64,000 bases of DNA, taken from NCBI GenBank assembly GCA_964471915.1, contig CAYYID010000027.1:1-64000 (forward strand), read 5' to 3'. Below the pieces are notes generated by a model. The model worked only from the letters and a program-made list of their open reading frames with translations. It did no database searches and was not told the DNA's origin. Every line of letters begins with the position of its first letter. Positions within the stretch are counted from its first letter, which is position 1. Shown here one piece after another: positions 16,390 to 25,145 of the stretch. The position numbers and the translations under genes were made by a program. Source of the DNA: JAIEPW01 sp964471915 (GTDB taxonomy: Bacteria > Acidobacteriota > Terriglobia > Bryobacterales > Bryobacteraceae).

Positions 16390-16403
16390 CGAACGAGCGT
16401 TCG
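16390..16403. promoter_or_regulatory. TetR operator 1 (upstream of -35)
   Basis: CGAACGAGCGTTCG is a dyad with 6-bp arms (CGAACG/CGTTCG) around a 2-bp centre. The 12-mer AACGAGCGTTCG occurs again at 16449-16460, downstream of the -10 box. Two copies flanking the tetR promoter are the classical arrangement of a TetR autoregulatory operator pair. Confidence 0.75.
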
Positions 16404-16412
16404 TTTTTTCTC

Positions 16413-16441
16413 TTGACACCGGGCCGGGATGTCTCTAGGCT
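16413..16441 (+). promoter_or_regulatory. Sigma-70 promoter of the tetR/TonB receptor operon
   Basis: TTGACA (16413-16418) is a perfect -35 box and TAGGCT (16436-16441) is a -10 box with a 17-bp spacer. It lies between two copies of the TetR dyad, so bound repressor would cover both ends. The start codon of tetR at 16469 is about 20 bases after the expected transcription start. Confidence 0.8.
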
Positions 16442-16448
16442 GTTACAA

Positions 16449-16464
16449 AACGAGCGTTCGCTCG
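16449..16464. promoter_or_regulatory. TetR operator 2 (downstream of -10)
   Basis: AACGAGCGTTCGCTCG contains the dyad CGAGCG-TT-CGCTCG (16451-16464) and repeats the 12-mer AACGAGCGTTCG of operator 1. It covers the expected transcription start of tetR, which would let the protein repress its own synthesis. Confidence 0.75.
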
Positions 16465-16468
16465 CGTT

Positions 16469-17122
16469 ATGCCTCGCCTAAGGGATGTCAGCCTCGAGAA
16501 GAACAAGCGGAAGATCGAAGCCGCGGCGCGCCGGGCTTTCATCAAGCAGGGCTACCACGGGACTTCGATCCGCGAGATCGCCCGGGTCTGCGGCGTCTCG
16601 GTGGGTAACATCTACAACTACTACCCGACCAAGGAGAAGCTCTTCTCGGCGATCGTGGCGGACTACGAGGCGCGGATGGAGCAGCTGCGCGGCGCGGCGC
16701 TGGCGGGCCTGGAAACGGTGTTCGAGCCGGCGGGCCTGCGGCGGCTGGCCGAGGCGGTGCAGAAGATCGTGTACGGCAATCCGGACTACTGGCGGCTGAT
16801 GTACATCGACGTCGTGGAGTTCGGCAACAAGCATTTCGCCGGCAGTTTCCGGGAACTGGCGCAGAACATGGAAGCGCGGCTGGGGGACCGGCTGCGCGCG
16901 GCGGCGGGCAACGGCAACTGGAGCGGCACGGACCCGGCGCTGGCGTTCACGGCGATCTACCTGCAGTTTTTCACGTACTTTCTGGTCGAGAAGCTCTTCG
17001 GCGGCAAGCAGCACCTGGGCATGCCGGACGACGCGGCTATCGAGCAGTTGATCCACCTCGTCACGCACGGGCTGCGCGGCCCGGCGCTGAAGAAACCACG
17101 CCAAGGGAAGGGAAAGTCATGA
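16469..17122 (+). CDS. TetR-family transcriptional regulator
   Basis: A 217-residue repressor. The N-terminal helix-turn-helix is typical (residues about 10-55: RRAFIKQGYHGTSIREIARVCGVSVGNIYNYYPTKEKLF), and the ligand-binding domain follows. The effector is unknown. Two dyads around its promoter (16390-16403 and 16449-16464) are likely its operators. Its TGA overlaps the ATG of the TonB receptor gene (17119-17122), so repressor and receptor are translationally coupled. That suggests it senses the compound taken up by that receptor, or its breakdown product. Confidence 0.93.
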   Translation: MPRLRDVSLEKNKRKIEAAARRAFIKQGYHGTSIREIARVCGVSVGNIYNYYPTKEKLFSAIVADYEARMEQLRGAALAGLETVFEPAGLRRLAEAVQKIVYGNPDYWRLMYIDVVEFGNKHFAGSFRELAQNMEARLGDRLRAAAGNGNWSGTDPALAFTAIYLQFFTYFLVEKLFGGKQHLGMPDDAAIEQLIHLVTHGLRGPALKKPRQGKGKS

Positions 17123-20100
17123 AGTTTCGCATGGCAGTGTGCATCGGGTTATTGCTGTTCACGGCGGGCTGGGCGCTGGCCCAGACCTCGGCGACCGGCC
17201 AGATCTCGGGGGTAGTGCGGGATCCTTCGGGCGCGGTGGTGGCCGGCGCGAAGGTGGAACTGGCGGGCGACGCCGGCGTGCGCCGCGAGGCGCAGTCCGA
17301 CAGCGCGGGGAATTTCCTCTTCACGCTGCTGCCGCCGGGTAGCTACAAAGTGACGGTGACGGCGGGCGGCTTCAAGAGCGTGACCTTCGATCCAGTGCCG
17401 GTGCGGGTGACCGAGACCACGACGCTCGACGCCTCGCTCACCGTCTCGGGCAGTCCGAGCGAAAGCGTTACGGTGACCGGCGAAGGCGCCCTGGCGCAAA
17501 CCTCGGCGCCGGTGATGGGCCGCGTCGTCGATTCCCGCCAGCTCGGCGAGCTGCCGCTCGCCACGCGGAACTTCACGCAGATCCTGGGCCTGTCGACCGG
17601 CGCCGCGGTCGCCCTGGCCGACAATACGGCCGTGGGCCGCAATTCGCAGAACATCTCCGTGAACGGCGCGCGCGTGACGCAGAACAACTACGTGATCAAC
17701 GGCATCGACGCGAACTCGATCGGCACGAACTCGGCGCCGTCGCTGTCGATTCCGGCGCCGGAGACGATCCAGGAGTTCAAGGTGCAGACGTCGCTCTACG
17801 ACGCGACGTTCGGGCGCAATGCCGGCGGCAACGTGCAGGCGATCACCAAGAGCGGGTCCAACGAGTTCCACGGCGGAGCGTATTACTACCTGCGCAACGA
17901 CAAATTCAATGCGAACAACCCCTTCCTGAAGGCGGCGGGCATCGCGCGGCCGCCGCTGAAGCGCAACATCTTCGGCGGCATGCTCGGCGGGCCGATCGTC
18001 AAGGACAAGCTGTTCTTCTTCGGCTCCTACCAGGGCACCCGGGAACGCAACGCGGCCAGCGTGATCAACTCCGTGTCGCAGAACATCCTGATCGCCCCGG
18101 GGCTCACCAACGACCGCAGCGAGGCGACGCTGCTGCGCACGTTCCAGCCGCTGATCGCGGCGGGCCAGCCGGCTACCGCGATCAACCGCACGGCGCTGGC
18201 GCTGCTGAATGCGCGGCTCGCGGACGGCAGCTACGCGATCCCGACGCCGCAGGCCAACGGCCGCTACACCGGGTTTACGAAGTCGCTCTACGACGAGAAC
18301 CAGTTCAATGCCAACGTCGACTGGCGCATGTCGGAGCGCGGGTCGCTCTCGGTGAAGCTGTTCTTTTTCAACTCGCCGCAGGTGCTGGCCCTGCCCAGCT
18401 TCGTGGGCAGCGGGTCGAACCTCGCCGGCTGGGGTAACAAGCAGCAGAACAATGGACGGCTGGCTTCGCTGAACTACATCCGGATCTTCACGCCGAACAT
18501 CGTCAATGAGCTGCGCGCGGGTTACAACTTCCTGCGCGTGGACGCTTTCCCGCAGCACCCGATCAAGGACTCCGACATCGGGATCACGCGCGGGAACCAG
18601 AACCAGTACCCCGGCCTCGGCATGATCCGGGTGGCGGCGGCGGCGGGCGGCTTCGTCATCGGCACCTCGCCGACCATTGACGTGCAGGCCGTCGCGCCCT
18701 CGGCGACGCTGGCCGACACGCTCTCCATTACGCGCGGCAGGCACAATTTCCGCGTCGGCGGCGAGGTCCGCCGCAACGAGAATAACTACTTCCTCGGGTT
18801 CTTCACGCGCGGGCAGATCGACTTCCTGAGCTTCAACGAGTTTCTGGTGGGGCGGCCGTTCGTCACCATTTTCGGCTCCGGTATCGGCAATCGCTCCCTG
18901 CGGGCGCTCGACTGGGCGTTGTTCGCGCAGGACGACTGGAAGGTGTCGCGCAAGCTGACTCTGAATTTCGGCGTCCGCTATGAGTACGCGGCGCCGTTCA
19001 CGGACACGCGGGGCCGCATTGCGACCTTCGATCCTGGCCTGTACCAGCCGCGGCCGCTGGCCATCGGCGGCGTGCCGATCGGTCCGCCGGTGGGCGGGTA
19101 TGTGCAGGCCGGCAACGTCACCCGGGCCTTCGATGACCCGAACATCCCGAACGTCAGCGACTCGGTGCTGAAGAACAAGGACTGGAACAACTTCGGTCCG
19201 CGCTTCGGGTTCGCGTACGCGCCGTTCGCGAGCGAGCGCCTGGTGTTCCGCGGCGGCTACGGCCTGTACTACTCGCGGACGTCGGCCCAGTACATCACGC
19301 TGAACGTGATCGCGCCGCCGACATACGTCTTCGGCGCGCAGGTCTTCGGCGCGACCGCGGTGGGAGCGATCGCGAATCCCTTCCCGGCGGTTCCGTCGGC
19401 GAGCGCGTTTCCGACGCTGGTCCCCGGCGTCGCCCTCTCGGGCACGCACTTCGACCGCAACATCGCGACGCCGTACCTGCACCAGGCCAACTTCACGACG
19501 CAATGGACCATGTTCAAGGACTGGCTGGTGGAAGCCGGCTGGGTGGGCACCCGCGGGCTGAACCTGTTCCGGCAGGTCGCCATCAACCAGGCGCCGCTGG
19601 CGTCGCCGCAGAATCCGATCCGCAACGCGGTAACGGGCGACGTGATCAGCGTCACCACGCCGGCCAACGCCAGCCTGCGCGCGCCGTACCAGGGCGTTTC
19701 GGTGAACGGCTTCTTCCAGAACCAGTCCACGGCACAGAGCGTCTACCATTCGCTGCAGGCCAGCCTGACCAAGCGCTTCTCGCGGGGTCTGCAGATGCTG
19801 GCGTCGTACACGTGGGCGAAGTCGCTCGATAACGCGTCGGGGCAGGGAGCGGGCGCGGGGTTCGGCGGCGTGGTGAATCCGGGGGCCGTCGGCGAGACCA
19901 GCGGGATCCTGGGCAACCAGTTCAACAACCGCGCCAACCGCGGACCTTCGGACTTCGACCGCCGGCACCGCTTCGTGCTAAGCGGCCTGTATGAGCTGCC
20001 GAAGCCGGAGTTCGCGCAGAACGGCTTTGCGAAAGCCGTGTTCCATGGCTGGCAGGTGGCCGGGATCTGGACCTCGATGACCGGGATCCCGATCGACATC

Positions 20101-20619
20101 GTGGACACGGGCGCCGGCAGCTTCTACGGCATCTCGGGCGGCGGCGCGCCGCTCGCCCGTCCCGACTACGCGGCGGGGGCGACGAACGCCACCGCCACCT
20201 CGAACGTGCCGGCCGGGTACTTCTTCAACCCGGCGGCGTTCCGGCGGCCGGTGGTGGCCGCGGGCGCGCCGATTCCCAGCTCCGGCGGCAGCGTGATCGC
20301 CGGCGCGCTGGGCACGGATATCGGCCGCGTGGGCCGCAACATCCTCTATGGCCCGAACCAGCACAACGTGGATTTCTCGGCCTTCAAGCGGTTCAGGATC
20401 ACGGAGAAGGTGGGCCTGGAGTTCCGCGCCGAGTTCTTCAACTTCTTCAACCACGTGAACTATGCGAACCCGATCTCGGATCTGAACGCGGTGGCGGGCT
20501 CCGGCGGAACCCTGAACCCCCTGACCGGGGACGTGGTGAACGCGGGCTCGTTCGGACGGATCGTGTCGACGTCGAACAACCCGCGGTTGGTGCAGTTCGC
20601 GCTGCGGCTGCTGTTCTGA
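17119..20619 (+). CDS. TonB-dependent receptor, Oar-like, with N-terminal carboxypeptidase-regulatory domain
   Basis: A 1166-residue outer-membrane protein. A signal peptide (residues 1-21, ending in ALAQ) is followed by a CarboxypepD_reg-like beta domain (about 25-115: GQISGVVRDPSGAVVAGAK, NFLFTLLPPGSYKVTV), a TonB plug around residues 130-240 (LPLATRNFTQILGLSTG, INGIDANSIG, PAPETIQEFKVQTS) and a large barrel with many aromatic strands to the terminal LRLLF. It probably imports or transports oligomeric substrates; Oar-like proteins with this layout are a paralogous expansion in Acidobacteriota and other groups. The TetR gene overlapping its start is the likely regulator. The substrate cannot be read from sequence. 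Confidence 0.92.
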   Translation: MKFRMAVCIGLLLFTAGWALAQTSATGQISGVVRDPSGAVVAGAKVELAGDAGVRREAQSDSAGNFLFTLLPPGSYKVTVTAGGFKSVTFDPVPVRVTETTTLDASLTVSGSPSESVTVTGEGALAQTSAPVMGRVVDSRQLGELPLATRNFTQILGLSTGAAVALADNTAVGRNSQNISVNGARVTQNNYVINGIDANSIGTNSAPSLSIPAPETIQEFKVQTSLYDATFGRNAGGNVQAITKSGSNEFHGGAYYYLRNDKFNANNPFLKAAGIARPPLKRNIFGGMLGGPIVKDKLFFFGSYQGTRERNAASVINSVSQNILIAPGLTNDRSEATLLRTFQPLIAAGQPATAINRTALALLNARLADGSYAIPTPQANGRYTGFTKSLYDENQFNANVDWRMSERGSLSVKLFFFNSPQVLALPSFVGSGSNLAGWGNKQQNNGRLASLNYIRIFTPNIVNELRAGYNFLRVDAFPQHPIKDSDIGITRGNQNQYPGLGMIRVAAAAGGFVIGTSPTIDVQAVAPSATLADTLSITRGRHNFRVGGEVRRNENNYFLGFFTRGQIDFLSFNEFLVGRPFVTIFGSGIGNRSLRALDWALFAQDDWKVSRKLTLNFGVRYEYAAPFTDTRGRIATFDPGLYQPRPLAIGGVPIGPPVGGYVQAGNVTRAFDDPNIPNVSDSVLKNKDWNNFGPRFGFAYAPFASERLVFRGGYGLYYSRTSAQYITLNVIAPPTYVFGAQVFGATAVGAIANPFPAVPSASAFPTLVPGVALSGTHFDRNIATPYLHQANFTTQWTMFKDWLVEAGWVGTRGLNLFRQVAINQAPLASPQNPIRNAVTGDVISVTTPANASLRAPYQGVSVNGFFQNQSTAQSVYHSLQASLTKRFSRGLQMLASYTWAKSLDNASGQGAGAGFGGVVNPGAVGETSGILGNQFNNRANRGPSDFDRRHRFVLSGLYELPKPEFAQNGFAKAVFHGWQVAGIWTSMTGIPIDIVDTGAGSFYGISGGGAPLARPDYAAGATNATATSNVPAGYFFNPAAFRRPVVAAGAPIPSSGGSVIAGALGTDIGRVGRNILYGPNQHNVDFSAFKRFRITEKVGLEFRAEFFNFFNHVNYANPISDLNAVAGSGGTLNPLTGDVVNAGSFGRIVSTSNNPRLVQFALRLLF

Positions 20620-20666
20620 CGAGCGGCTAGCTCATTATTTACAATAAGTTACACGACCTTCGCCTT

Positions 20667-20694
20667 CCGAACATTTCTGTGAGGGAATGTTCGG
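20667..20694 (+). repeat. Strong inverted repeat between TonB receptor and cold-shock gene
   Basis: CCGAACATT (20667-20675) pairs with AATGTTCGG (20686-20694) around a 10-base loop. It lies 47 bases after the receptor stop. There is no T-run behind it, so it is not a standard terminator. It may lie in the 5' leader of the cold-shock mRNA, or protect the 3' end of the receptor mRNA. A TTGACA at 20733 starts after it. Confidence 0.55.
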
Positions 20695-20844
20695 AGGGAG
20701 GCAGTACCAGAGCGAATTGGATCTTGCGGGGCTTGACACCCCATGAGACAATATCACCCAGTTTTGCATGGTGGCGCTCGGGCCAGCCCGTTGGGAAACC
20801 TCGGAGTTAGTCTTGGGAGCCATGTGATTTAGGAGATACAAGTA

Positions 20845-21048
20845 GTGAGAGAAAAAGGTGTCGTGAAGTGGTTCAACGCCGCAAAGGGCTATGGTTTCAT
20901 CCAGCGCGCGAACGGCGAGGACGTGTTCGTCCATTTCTCAGCCATCCAGATGTCCGGTTACCGGACGCTCGAGGAAGGCGCGGAGGTGGAGTTCGAGGTC
21001 AAGCGGGGTCCTAAGGGCCTGCAGGCCGAGAACGTGAACCGTCCCTAG
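20845..21048 (+). CDS. Cold-shock protein, CspA family
   Basis: A 67-residue OB-fold protein with both RNA-binding motifs intact: KGYGFI (RNP1) and DVFVHFSAI (RNP2). It starts at GTG, preceded by AGGAG at 20831-20835. Such proteins bind single-stranded RNA and melt structure at low temperature, or act constitutively. The leader from the preceding gene (about 225 bp, with a hairpin at 20667-20694) is long, as is usual for csp genes regulated at the RNA level. A rho-independent terminator follows at 21086. Confidence 0.97.
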   Translation: MREKGVVKWFNAAKGYGFIQRANGEDVFVHFSAIQMSGYRTLEEGAEVEFEVKRGPKGLQAENVNRP

Positions 21049-21085
21049 GGCACGGTCCAAACCACCATCAAACAATCTAACGAGG

Positions 21086-21112
21086 AGGCCGCCCCGCAAG
21101 GGCGGCCTTTTC
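21086..21112 (+). terminator. Rho-independent terminator of the cold-shock gene
   Basis: The stem AGGCCGCCC (21086-21094) pairs with GGGCGGCCT (21100-21108) around a 5-base loop (CGCAA) and runs into TTTTCT. It is 38 bases after the stop codon of the cold-shock gene. Confidence 0.92.
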
Positions 21113-21282
21113 TATTGGAAACAGCTCGCGGGGCGGGCCGGAGGGTAGACTGGGAGCACGATGCCGGCTTCGCACTTCACCCAACGCCGTTGCCACGGCG
21201 CGCCGTGCCAGACTGCCGCGGAGCCGGGAGCCGGGAATTGACGCGCTTCGCCGGATCGGGAGATGCGGCGCTGCTGGCCCGG

Positions 21283-21735
21283 ATGGCGCGCTGGATCGCG
21301 GCATTCTTTCTGGCGGCCGGCGGTTTCTGCCTCGTTTTCCTGCTGGTTTGGGGCGTCGCCGCCTGGCGCGAGGCGGCGAACCGGCGTTTGTTCCTCGCGG
21401 ACGGCGTCGCGGCGGACGCCACGGTGGTAGCGCGCCTGGACCGGCCCGTTACCCGACGCCAGTCCGAACTGTCGCTCCGCCTCCGCTTTGCCGGACCGGG
21501 CGGCGGGCCGGTCGAAACCGAAGTCCGGATCGAGGACCTCGCCTACTGGCAGGCCCATGGAAAGGGAGCGCGGATCCCGATCCGCTACTTGTGGGCGGAA
21601 CCATCCCGGGTGCTCCTGACGGATGCGCCCTCGCTGCTTGCTGATTTCTGGCTGATACCGTCGATCAGTGCGCTGGTCTGCGCCGCGCTGGCCGCGGTGG
21701 TTTCCCGTCTCGGAAAGCGCGCGGCGAAGCTCTAA
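21283..21735 (+). CDS. DUF3592-like membrane protein
   Basis: A 150-residue protein with a membrane helix at each end (ARWIAAFFLAAGGFCLVFLLVWG at 2-25, and FWLIPSISALVCAALAAVV near the C-terminus) and a soluble beta segment between them, with the DUF3592 pattern of ADATVVARLDRPV and IPIRYLWAEPSRVLL. Role unknown. The frame is open upstream to about 21115, and a TTG at 21239 is an alternative start. Confidence 0.65.
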   Translation: MARWIAAFFLAAGGFCLVFLLVWGVAAWREAANRRLFLADGVAADATVVARLDRPVTRRQSELSLRLRFAGPGGGPVETEVRIEDLAYWQAHGKGARIPIRYLWAEPSRVLLTDAPSLLADFWLIPSISALVCAALAAVVSRLGKRAAKL

Positions 21736-21792
21736 GCTCAAGCTTTGGGGCGGAGTAACGTATCGTCGCGGCCAGAGCCGCGTCGAAGCACT

Positions 21793-22899
21793 ATGCGCAT
21801 CCCGACTCTGCTCGTCACCGCGGCGCTGCTTTGCGCCGAGGATCGTTTCGTCTATCCCGTCCCGCCCCCCGGCCGGGTGGAAGTGCGCAAGGACCTCGCC
21901 TACGCGGATGCGGTCGTGATGGACTTCTACCGGCCCGCCGGCGCGGCCGGCAAACTGCCGGTGATCGTCTTTCTCAACGCCCGGGCGAACTCACAACGCG
22001 ACTGGGCCGGCTACGTGGGCTGGGCCCGCGCCGCCACCACCCACGGCTTCGCCGCGATCAACCCCGACACCTCCGCGGAGGGGGTTCCCGCGACCTTCGA
22101 CCGGTTGCTCGGCTACTTGCAGCAGCATGCCCAGGAACTCGGCGTGGACCCTGCGCGCGTAGTCCTGTTCGCCGAGTCGGGTAATGTCAGCGCGGGCTGG
22201 CCCCTGGCGATGGACCCGAAGCGGTCGGCTCTCAAAGCCGCGATTTTCTACTACGGCGCGGCGGCGCAACCGGCCTTCCGCCCGGATCTGCCCGTGCTGC
22301 TGGTGCGCGCCGGGCTCGACCGGCCGCCGCTGAACCGGGCCATCGCCGAGATGGCCGCCGAGGCCGCACGCCACAACGCGCCGTTCACGCTGCTGAACCA
22401 CGCCGGGGGGTACCACGGCTTCGAGGTGCGCAACGACGACGACACGACGCGCGCGGTGATCGAAGCCACGTTCCAGTTCGCAAAGGCGGCGTCCGCCCCG
22501 GAGTATCACGCGGCGCTGGCCCGCAGCCGGACCGAGGCTGAAGCGGCGGGGGCGGTGGCGCGCGAGGACTTCGAGCGCGCCGTGACGCTGTACACGGGCC
22601 TCGCGGAGCGCAATCCGCGGTCGGCCACGCTGCTGCTCGCCTACGGCGAGGCGCTGGTGGGAGCGAAAAAGTACGGGGAGGCGCTGGCGGTGTTCGACCG
22701 GGTGAAGGCGCTGGGCGGCGTGGGTCCGCGGGACCTGGGAGTGCCGGCGGCGACGGCGGCGGCGCTGGCGGGCGACGCGGAGAAGGCGATCGCGTGGCTC
22801 GCGTCGATCCCCGAGCGGTTCCGTCCCCGGGCGCTGGTCGACCTGCCCGCCTTCGCCGGGATCCGGGACCGCCCGGCGTTTCGAGCGCTGTTCCAATGA
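21793..22899 (+). CDS. Secreted alpha/beta hydrolase with C-terminal TPR-like tail
   Basis: A 368-residue protein with a short signal peptide (MRIPTLLVTAALLCAED). The hydrolase domain resembles dienelactone hydrolase-type esterases: VIVFLNARAN, the nucleophile Ser in FAESGNVSAG, an Asp region around LLVRAGLD, and the His in NHAGGYHGFEV. Residues from about 255 on (FERAVTLYTGLAERNPRSATLLLAYGEALVG) look like one or two TPR units. It is probably an exported esterase or carboxylic ester hydrolase with a protein-interaction tail. The frame is open 48 bases upstream, but the signal peptide fixes the start at 21793. Confidence 0.75.
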   Translation: MRIPTLLVTAALLCAEDRFVYPVPPPGRVEVRKDLAYADAVVMDFYRPAGAAGKLPVIVFLNARANSQRDWAGYVGWARAATTHGFAAINPDTSAEGVPATFDRLLGYLQQHAQELGVDPARVVLFAESGNVSAGWPLAMDPKRSALKAAIFYYGAAAQPAFRPDLPVLLVRAGLDRPPLNRAIAEMAAEAARHNAPFTLLNHAGGYHGFEVRNDDDTTRAVIEATFQFAKAASAPEYHAALARSRTEAEAAGAVAREDFERAVTLYTGLAERNPRSATLLLAYGEALVGAKKYGEALAVFDRVKALGGVGPRDLGVPAATAAALAGDAEKAIAWLASIPERFRPRALVDLPAFAGIRDRPAFRALFQ

Positions 22900-22933
22900 C
22901 GCCATCGCCCGGCGGCCCGCTTAAGATGGGGGG

Positions 22934-23701
22934 ATGCAGCGGCGGGCCGCAATTCTGTTCGCGTTCTCCCTATTGGGATGGGCTCAGGTTGACGGCGAGG
23001 CCGCCTACCGGACTTTCCTCGCCTGGCGGAACGCCCCGGAGAACCGTTCGTTGCCGTGGGAAGACGCCACGGCGAAGTACACCGCCCGCCTGATCGCGGG
23101 CGGGCTGAAACCAGCCGAGGCGGCACAAACCGTTTCCATCATCGCCTCGCGGGACGAGGGCGTCTTCTACGACGGCGTGTACGCCGCGGCCAGGCCCGAG
23201 TTCCCGACCGCCCCGAACCGGCTACTGGCCGAGGCGGTGAAGAACCGGAAGCCCGGCCGTGCGCTCGACATCGCAATGGGTCAAGGCAGGAATGCCATCC
23301 ACCTCGCCCGGCTGGGCTGGGATGTCACCGGCTTCGATACGGCGAAGACCGGACTGGCCCAGGCGCAGCAGGCGGCGCGAGCGGCCGGAGTGCGCATTCG
23401 CAGCGTCCTGGCGTCGGACGAGGAGTTCGATTTCGGAACTGAGCAATGGGACCTCATCGCCCTGATCTACCCGATCGAGAAGCGGAGCGTCTTTCGGATT
23501 CGTCAGGCGCTGAAGCCCGGCGGCATCATCGTCGTCGAATGCAGTCACCAGGAAGGCGCCAACGCCCCTTTCGAGTACGGCACCAACGAACTGCTCAAGA
23601 TCTTCGAGGGGTTCCGCATTCTCAAGTACCAGGACACCGTGGATCAGCACGAATGGGCGAGAAAACCGGTAAGGTTGGTGCGCCTGATCGCCGAGAAGTG
23701 A
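22934..23701 (+). CDS. SAM-dependent methyltransferase with an N-terminal signal peptide
   Basis: A 255-residue protein. Residues 1-19 are a signal-peptide-like stretch (MQRRAAILFAFSLLGWAQ). About 60 helical residues follow, then a Rossmann-fold methyltransferase: motif I ALDIAMGQGRNAIHLARLG, the Asp at the end of beta2 in GWDVTGFDTA, and a LKPGGIIVVE post-motif. The fold resembles TehB/SAM-binding domains. SAM enzymes normally work in the cytosol, so the export signal is odd (see findings). It follows the alpha/beta hydrolase by 34 bases, so the two may be one operon. Confidence 0.8.
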   Translation: MQRRAAILFAFSLLGWAQVDGEAAYRTFLAWRNAPENRSLPWEDATAKYTARLIAGGLKPAEAAQTVSIIASRDEGVFYDGVYAAARPEFPTAPNRLLAEAVKNRKPGRALDIAMGQGRNAIHLARLGWDVTGFDTAKTGLAQAQQAARAAGVRIRSVLASDEEFDFGTEQWDLIALIYPIEKRSVFRIRQALKPGGIIVVECSHQEGANAPFEYGTNELLKIFEGFRILKYQDTVDQHEWARKPVRLVRLIAEK

Positions 23702-23768
23702 TTGGCATTTCCGGCTCGCTGTCACCTTAGTACTGAAACCGGACCAGGACGGCTGTTATCCTGCCGCC

Positions 23769-25139
23769 ATGCGTCTTGCCTTCGCGCTTCTCGCGGCCGC
23801 CGCCGCCTTCGCCGACACCCGCTCCGACCAGGTGGACCAGATTTTCGCCCCTTGGAATCGCCCGGACTCGCCGGGCTGCGCCGCCGGCGTCTACGGCAAG
23901 GGTGAAACGCTCTACAAGAAGGGCTACGGCATGGCGGACCTCGAGCACGGCGTCCCGATCACGCCGCAGTCGCTGTTCTACCTGGCGAGCGTCTCGAAGC
24001 AACTGACGGCCGCGGCGATCGCGATGCTGGACGCGGATCGCAAGCTCTCGCTCGACGATCCCCTGCGCAAGTGGGTTCCGGAACTGCCCGCCGCGGTGGT
24101 GGGGAACGTGAAGGTGCGGCACCTGGTGCACCACACCAGCGGGATCCGCGACTACCTTTCCCTGCAAGGGCTGGCCGGGAAGCCGGACAACTACTACACC
24201 AGCGACGACGAAGTGATCCGGCTGCTGGCGCGGCAAAAGGCGCTGAACTTCGCTCCGGGTGATGACTACCTCTACTCGAACTCCGGCTATTTCCTGCTCT
24301 CGGTGATCGTGAAGCGCGCCTCGGGCAAGACGCTGCGCGAGTTCTCGCGCGAGCGCATCTTCGGGCCTCTGGGGATGAACGCCTCGTTGTGGGCCGACGA
24401 CCATAACGAGATCATCTGGAACCGCGCCGTCGGCTACTCACCGCGGACGGCCGGCGGTTGGCGCACCAACGCCGCCACGCTCGACGTGTACGGCGACGGC
24501 GCGGCTTTCTCCAGCCTCGACGAGCTGGCACAGTGGGACCAGAACTTCTTCGCCAACCGGCTGCAGCCGGCGGACCTGGTGTCCCGCATCACGACGCAGG
24601 GGCTCAAGAACAACGGTGAGAAGATCTTCTACGCCTTCGGACTCGGCGTCCAGGAGTACCGCGGGTTGAAGACGGTCGGCCACTCCGGCGGATTCCGCGG
24701 CTACTCGGCGGACCGGCTCCAGTTCCCGGAGCAGAACTTCTCCGTGCTGGTGCTGTGCAACGCCTCGAACGCGAACGCCCCGGCCCTTGCGAGGAAGATC
24801 GCCGACCTCTACCTTGGGGACAAAATGAAACCCGCGCCCGTGGAGCCGGCCAAGCCCGAGCTCGGCAAGCGGCTGATCGCGATGCCGCCGTTCGACCCCT
24901 ACCTCGGCGCCTACTACTCCGAGGAACTGGACACGACCTTCCGCCTGGCCGTGCGGGACAAGGTGCTGACCGTCCTGCGCGAGCAGGGCGGCGATCTGGT
25001 GCTCGAACCGGTGGAACGCGGCGTCTTCCGCTCGCGCGGCGTCACCGTTCGTTTCGAGCGCGACGATGCCGACAATGTCACCGGCTTCCGGGTGAGTGAA
25101 GGGCGCGCCCGCGGCCTGATCTTCAGTCGCGTACGCTAG
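23769..25139 (+). CDS. Secreted beta-lactamase-family serine hydrolase with C-terminal beta-barrel domain
   Basis: A 456-residue protein with a signal peptide (MRLAFALLAAAAAFAD). Nucleophile motif SVSK at residues 74-77, Tyr motif YSNSGY in mid-sequence and HSGGFRGY as the third box. The last 90 residues (FRLAVRDKVLTVLREQGGDL and further strands) form a separate lipocalin-like/DUF3471-like domain, common in D-aminopeptidase and esterase members of the family. The frame ends 6 bases before recO. Confidence 0.88.
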   Translation: MRLAFALLAAAAAFADTRSDQVDQIFAPWNRPDSPGCAAGVYGKGETLYKKGYGMADLEHGVPITPQSLFYLASVSKQLTAAAIAMLDADRKLSLDDPLRKWVPELPAAVVGNVKVRHLVHHTSGIRDYLSLQGLAGKPDNYYTSDDEVIRLLARQKALNFAPGDDYLYSNSGYFLLSVIVKRASGKTLREFSRERIFGPLGMNASLWADDHNEIIWNRAVGYSPRTAGGWRTNAATLDVYGDGAAFSSLDELAQWDQNFFANRLQPADLVSRITTQGLKNNGEKIFYAFGLGVQEYRGLKTVGHSGGFRGYSADRLQFPEQNFSVLVLCNASNANAPALARKIADLYLGDKMKPAPVEPAKPELGKRLIAMPPFDPYLGAYYSEELDTTFRLAVRDKVLTVLREQGGDLVLEPVERGVFRSRGVTVRFERDDADNVTGFRVSEGRARGLIFSRVR

Positions 25140-25145
25140 GGCGAG

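Noticed and set aside
17149..19968. Minus-strand frame of 939 aa opposite the first TonB receptor
   Set aside because: Same kind of GC-driven shadow; no start context and no recognisable domain.
20733..20757. TTGACA as promoter of the cold-shock gene
   Set aside because: The -35 box is perfect but no -10 box fits at 16-18 bp, so I do not list it as a promoter.
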